Of a stretch of DNA of 64,000 bases, positions 61,304-64,000 are shown piece after piece. The DNA lies in the NCBI GenBank assembly GCA_002166865.1, contig NHTQ01000003.1:264001-328000 (forward strand), in the 5' to 3' direction. The notes under the pieces were generated by a model, which saw only the letters and a program-made list of their open reading frames with translations, was not told the origin of the DNA and did no database searches. Made by a program: the position numbers and the translations under genes. This DNA is from Rhodobacteraceae bacterium WFHF2C18. Lineage in GTDB: Bacteria > Pseudomonadota > Alphaproteobacteria > Rhodobacterales > Rhodobacteraceae. Numbering within the stretch: the stretch's first letter is position 1; each line of letters opens with the position of its first letter.

Positions 61304-61798
61304 GTGACCTTTCCGGCGCGTCTGCTCCTTTGCATCGGCCTTGTCTGCACCCCGGCGCTGTCGGCGGCGCAGGGCCCCAGCGTGGCCTTCGGACAGACCC
61401 AGCAGACCGGAGATCTGCCTGTCGAAGTCACGGCCGACAATCTGGACGTGGATCAGAGCGCGGGCACCGCCGTGTTCACGGGCAACGTCGTGGTGGGCCG
61501 CGGCGACATGCGGCTTTCGGCATCGCGGGTGCTGGTCGTCTATCACGAGGGCCAGAGCCGGATCGAACGGCTTAAGGCCAGCGGCGGGGTCACGCTGGTC
61601 AGCGGCGAGGACGCGGCCGAAGCGCAGCGCGCGGACTACAACCTCGACACCGGCGTGATCGATATGCAGGGTGATGTGCTGGTGGTTCAGGGGCCGCAGG
61701 CCGTCACGGCCGACAGCGTGGTGGTGGACCTTCGGGCCGGCACGGCCCGCATGCGGGGACGGGTCAAGACCGTGCTCCAGCCGGAGGCCCAGAACTGA
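61304..61798 (+). CDS. lptA: Lipopolysaccharide transport periplasmic protein LptA
   Basis: A 164-residue periplasmic LPS carrier of the OstA/LptA fold, with a signal peptide ([17 protein letters not shown]) and the repeated jellyroll strands [57 protein letters not shown] and [29 protein letters not shown] start, five bases after the lptC stop. It bridges inner- and outer-membrane parts of the LPS machine. Confidence 0.92.
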   Translation: MTFPARLLLCIGLVCTPALSAAQGPSVAFGQTQQTGDLPVEVTADNLDVDQSAGTAVFTGNVVVGRGDMRLSASRVLVVYHEGQSRIERLKASGGVTLVSGEDAAEAQRADYNLDTGVIDMQGDVLVVQGPQAVTADSVVVDLRAGTARMRGRVKTVLQPEAQN

Positions 61799-61802
61799 TC
61801 GC

Positions 61803-62561
61803 ATGGCAACGGCCGATCTGCATATCGCGCACGAAAATACCGGGCTTCGGGTCGAGAACCTGCGCAAGAGCTACAAAAAGCGCGTCGTCATCCGCGACGT
61901 TACACTGTCGCTTCAGCGCGGCGAGGTCGTGGCCCTTCTGGGGCCGAACGGGTCCGGCAAGACCACGACATTCTATGCCATCGCGGGGCTGATCTACCCC
62001 GAGGGCGGGCACGTTCTGCTGGACGGCCAGGACGTGACCAACCTGCCCATGTATCGCCGCGCCAAGCGGGGGATCGGCTATCTTCCGCAGGAGATGTCGA
62101 TCTTTCGCGGCATGTCTGTCGAGGACAACATCATGGCGATCCTCGACATTTCCGAGCCTGACAGGCACAGGCGCCGCGAACGGCTGGAAGCGCTGCTGTC
62201 CGAGTTCTCGATCGAGCATCTGCGCCGAGCCTCTGCGCTTGCCCTGTCGGGCGGGGAACGGCGGCGCGTGGAAATCGCCCGCTGCCTCGCCGCGCATCCG
62301 CGCTACCTCCTGCTCGACGAACCCTTCGCCGGGGTCGATCCCATTTCCGTCGGCGATATCCGTCACCTCGTGGCGGATCTGAAGAAGCGCGGTATCGGGG
62401 TCCTGATCACCGATCACAACGTGCGCGAAACGCTCGAGATCGTCGATCGGGCCTACATCCTGCACGACGGTCAGGTCCTGATGTCGGGCAGCCCCGCCGA
62501 GGTGGTCGCCAACGAGAACGTCCGCCGCGTCTATCTGGGCGACAATTTCCGTATCTCGTGA
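61803..62561 (+). CDS. lptB: LPS export ABC transporter ATP-binding protein LptB
   Basis: A 252-residue cytoplasmic ATPase that powers LPS extraction with LptFG (not in this window). Walker A is [11 protein letters not shown] near residue 46, [16 protein letters not shown] near 144, Walker [14 protein letters not shown] near 167 and the switch ITDHNVRE. The start four bases after the lptA stop shows an operon. In many proteobacteria rpoN follows lptB; here hpf follows with no rpoN between. Confidence 0.95.
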   Translation: MATADLHIAHENTGLRVENLRKSYKKRVVIRDVTLSLQRGEVVALLGPNGSGKTTTFYAIAGLIYPEGGHVLLDGQDVTNLPMYRRAKRGIGYLPQEMSIFRGMSVEDNIMAILDISEPDRHRRRERLEALLSEFSIEHLRRASALALSGGERRRVEIARCLAAHPRYLLLDEPFAGVDPISVGDIRHLVADLKKRGIGVLITDHNVRETLEIVDRAYILHDGQVLMSGSPAEVVANENVRRVYLGDNFRIS

Positions 62562-62792
62562 CCGCGCGCGACGGACCGGTAAACCCCGCCGATCTTCATT
62601 GACAACGACGGCCGAACGCGCCGTAATTGATCCATGGCATTTTCTTCCGGCCCAGTCCCTGTTCCGACGCGGCCCTTGATCAATGGGCCCCGGCCCGGAC
62701 GCGCCGACGACATGCCGCTTTCCCACGTCCGGCGATAGGCGGGCCCGCTCATTGCCCGGCACGCGCCCGGATTGTCAAACGAAGGAGAAAAG

Positions 62793-63356
62793 ATGCGCTA
62801 TCAAATCAGTGGAAAGCAGATCGACATCGGGGACGCCCTTCAGACACACGTGAAGGAAGAGCTTGGCGCGGCGGTCGCGAAATATGCCGAGCGCCCCACC
62901 GACGCCCACGTCATCTTCTCCAAGAATGCCAGTGAATACGCCTGCGAGGCGATCGTGCATCTTTCCACGGGGCTGACTGCGCAGGCCAAGGCGCACGCGC
63001 ATGAGATCTATGCCGCCTTCGACAAGTGCTGCGACAAGATGGAAAAGCAACTGCGTCGCTACAAGCGCAGGTTGAAAGATCATCACAAGGAACGCAAGCA
63101 CCCTGTTGAACTCTCGGACGCCTCCTCTTATATCCTCGCCTCGGAACGCGAGGGTACAGAATCGGAACCCGAGGGGTTGCAGCCTATCATCGTGGCCGAA
63201 ATCGAGACGAAGATACCCTCTCTTTCGGTCGGCGAAGCGGTGATGCAGATGGAACTCGCCGGTGCGCCGGTACTGGTTTTTCGCAACGAAGGAAGCGACG
63301 GGGTGAATGTCGTATACCGCCGCGACGACGGCAACATCGGCTGGATCGACCCCTAA
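62793..63356 (+). CDS. hpf: Ribosome hibernation-promoting factor (long form)
   Basis: A 187-residue protein that dimerises 70S ribosomes in stationary phase. The N-terminal S30AE domain is MRYQISGKQIDIGDALQTHVKEEL with HVIFSKNASEYACEAIVHL; the C-terminal dimerisation part is IVAEIETKIPSLSVGEAVMQMELAGAPVLVFRN. This is the long type. The ATG at 62793 follows GAAGGAG at ideal spacing; a seven-codon upstream in-frame ATG is rejected. It precedes ptsN by 52 bases. Confidence 0.95.
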   Translation: MRYQISGKQIDIGDALQTHVKEELGAAVAKYAERPTDAHVIFSKNASEYACEAIVHLSTGLTAQAKAHAHEIYAAFDKCCDKMEKQLRRYKRRLKDHHKERKHPVELSDASSYILASEREGTESEPEGLQPIIVAEIETKIPSLSVGEAVMQMELAGAPVLVFRNEGSDGVNVVYRRDDGNIGWIDP

Positions 63357-63408
63357 ACGGGACGGAGATCGTGCAACACGGCGCAGCCGTGTCGAGGCGG
63401 CTCGGACA

Positions 63409-63873
63409 ATGGATTATTCTATGCTTCTGAAACCCGAGGCGGTCCGCGTGCTATCGTCGGCATCCAGCAAGAAGCGCCTTCTGCACGAGATAGCCAACAT
63501 AGGCGAAAGCGCCTATGGCCTTGACCACGACAACGTGGTCGAGGCCCTGCTGGAACGCGAAAGCCTGGGCCCCACGGGCGTCGGCAACGGTGTCGCCCTA
63601 CCCCACGCCCGTGTGGATGGACTTGAAGAAGTGGTCGGCGCGTTGCTGCTGCTTGAAAAGCCCGTTGAATTCGAGGCCGTGGACCGCCAGCCGGTTGACC
63701 TTGCCTTCGGGCTTTTCGCGCCGCGCGAAGCCGGGGTGGAACACCTAAAGGCCCTTGCCCTTGTATCGCGCACCCTGCGCGATCCGGGCGTTTGTGCGAA
63801 GCTGCGGGCGAACGACGACCCCGCGACCCTCCACATGATCGTGACCGAAGCCCAGGCCGCGCAGGCAGCCTGA
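63409..63873 (+). CDS. ptsN: PTS IIA-Ntr (nitrogen-regulatory phosphocarrier)
   Basis: A 154-residue EIIA-type domain. The phosphorylated histidine is in GVALPHARVDGL near residue 66. The core is HEIANIGESAYGLDHDNVVEALLERE and VDLAFGLFAPREAGVEHLKALALVSR. It belongs to the nitrogen PTS, which signals nitrogen and carbon balance. The start at 63409 (MDYSMLL) gives the usual size; an upstream in-frame extension overlaps the hpf stop and is unlikely. Confidence 0.94.
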   Translation: MDYSMLLKPEAVRVLSSASSKKRLLHEIANIGESAYGLDHDNVVEALLERESLGPTGVGNGVALPHARVDGLEEVVGALLLLEKPVEFEAVDRQPVDLAFGLFAPREAGVEHLKALALVSRTLRDPGVCAKLRANDDPATLHMIVTEAQAAQAA

Positions 63874-63880
63874 CTGCTTT

Positions 63881-64000
63881 TCACCCCCAGTCGCGAAAGC
63901 CGAACATCATGTAGTCGCGCTGGTAGACGGTGCTGACCAGTTGCTCGATCTCCTCGTCATAGATCGATGTCAGGGGATAAGGTCCCTCCTGCGGCGGCAC
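63881..64000 (-). CDS. C-terminal fragment of an unidentified protein, possibly a sulfotransferase
   Basis: Only the last 39 codons are inside the window (5' end beyond 64000). The tail reads SIYDEEIEQLVSTVYQRDYM then MFGFRDWG and stop. The Y-x-x-D-Y-x-x-FGF ending resembles C-termini of sulfotransferase-family proteins often found near ptsN in roseobacters, but the fragment is too short to be sure. It converges on ptsN, ending seven bases past the ptsN stop. Confidence 0.35.
   Translation of the reverse strand: MPPQEGPYPLTSIYDEEIEQLVSTVYQRDYMMFGFRDWG

Overview
The window is chromosomal DNA of a high-GC alphaproteobacterium, most likely a marine Rhodobacteraceae (roseobacter-type) species. 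This rests on strong GC bias in third codon positions, dnaA-dnaN-recF-gyrB, ubiE-ubiB, lptC-lptA-lptB-hpf-ptsN and gltD-gltB clusters that resemble that family, several small proteins I know mainly from it, and a Zur/ZnuABC locus arranged as in that group. No species call is possible from sequence alone. Coding density is high, and I see no insertion sequence, prophage, CRISPR array or rRNA operon.

Layout. 1-4.5 kb: glutathione reductase (cut by the window edge), ribose-5-phosphate isomerase, a GST, a tiny GDCCVxC zinc-ribbon protein and iron-sulfur L-serine dehydratase. 4.5-8.2 kb: an AI-2E/PerM transporter flanked by palindrome-rich non-coding DNA, a DMT exporter and thiamine diphosphokinase. 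8.3-10.9 kb: a long acidic Ala/Glu/Pro-rich protein with an internal duplication. 10.9-15.2 kb (minus strand): rbfA, a DUF2233 secreted protein, a MATE transporter, truB and a DUF1643 protein. 15.2-17.8 kb: dapB, a small secreted protein, and thiD under a TPP riboswitch with an apparent 31-codon upstream ORF, then an SDHAF4-like protein. 17.8-26.4 kb (plus strand): rsmB, a heparinase-like protein, purH, lspA, a DUF3035 lipoprotein and an active/inactive pair of M16 peptidases. 26.4-30.8 kb: a DapA-like lyase with a 2-hydroxyacid dehydrogenase, an alpha/beta hydrolase, a CapA-like protein and a DUF1269-like membrane protein.

31-34.2 kb is the zinc island: znuA divergent from zur-znuC-znuB, with an operator-like dyad between. 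34.2-43 kb carries replication genes on the minus strand: rpsT, dnaA, dnaN, a lower-GC PemK/MazF-like toxin gene, recF, a VOC protein, a LysE exporter and gyrB. 43-45.5 kb holds a membrane histidine kinase divergent from a LuxI-type acyl-homoserine-lactone synthase, with no LuxR in view. 45.5-51.6 kb: enoyl-CoA hydratase, mutM, ubiE-ubiB, a GST, mtgA and a second DUF1269-type protein. 51.7-57.8 kb: both glutamate synthase subunits. 58-64 kb: uppP, an NDUFA9-like reductase, tRNA-Leu(CAG), a ribonuclease D, the LPS-transport genes lptC-lptA-lptB, hpf, ptsN and the tail of another gene.

The observations I rate highest are the TPP riboswitch whose output hairpin sequesters the ribosome-binding site of a short ORF overlapping the thiD start; the toxin-like gene wedged between dnaN and recF; the histidine kinase/LuxI pair; a strong hairpin abutting the rpsT ribosome-binding site; and a near-perfect palindrome upstream of dnaA. 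I do not see a wholly new multi-gene system; most of the window is housekeeping DNA with small accessory islands.
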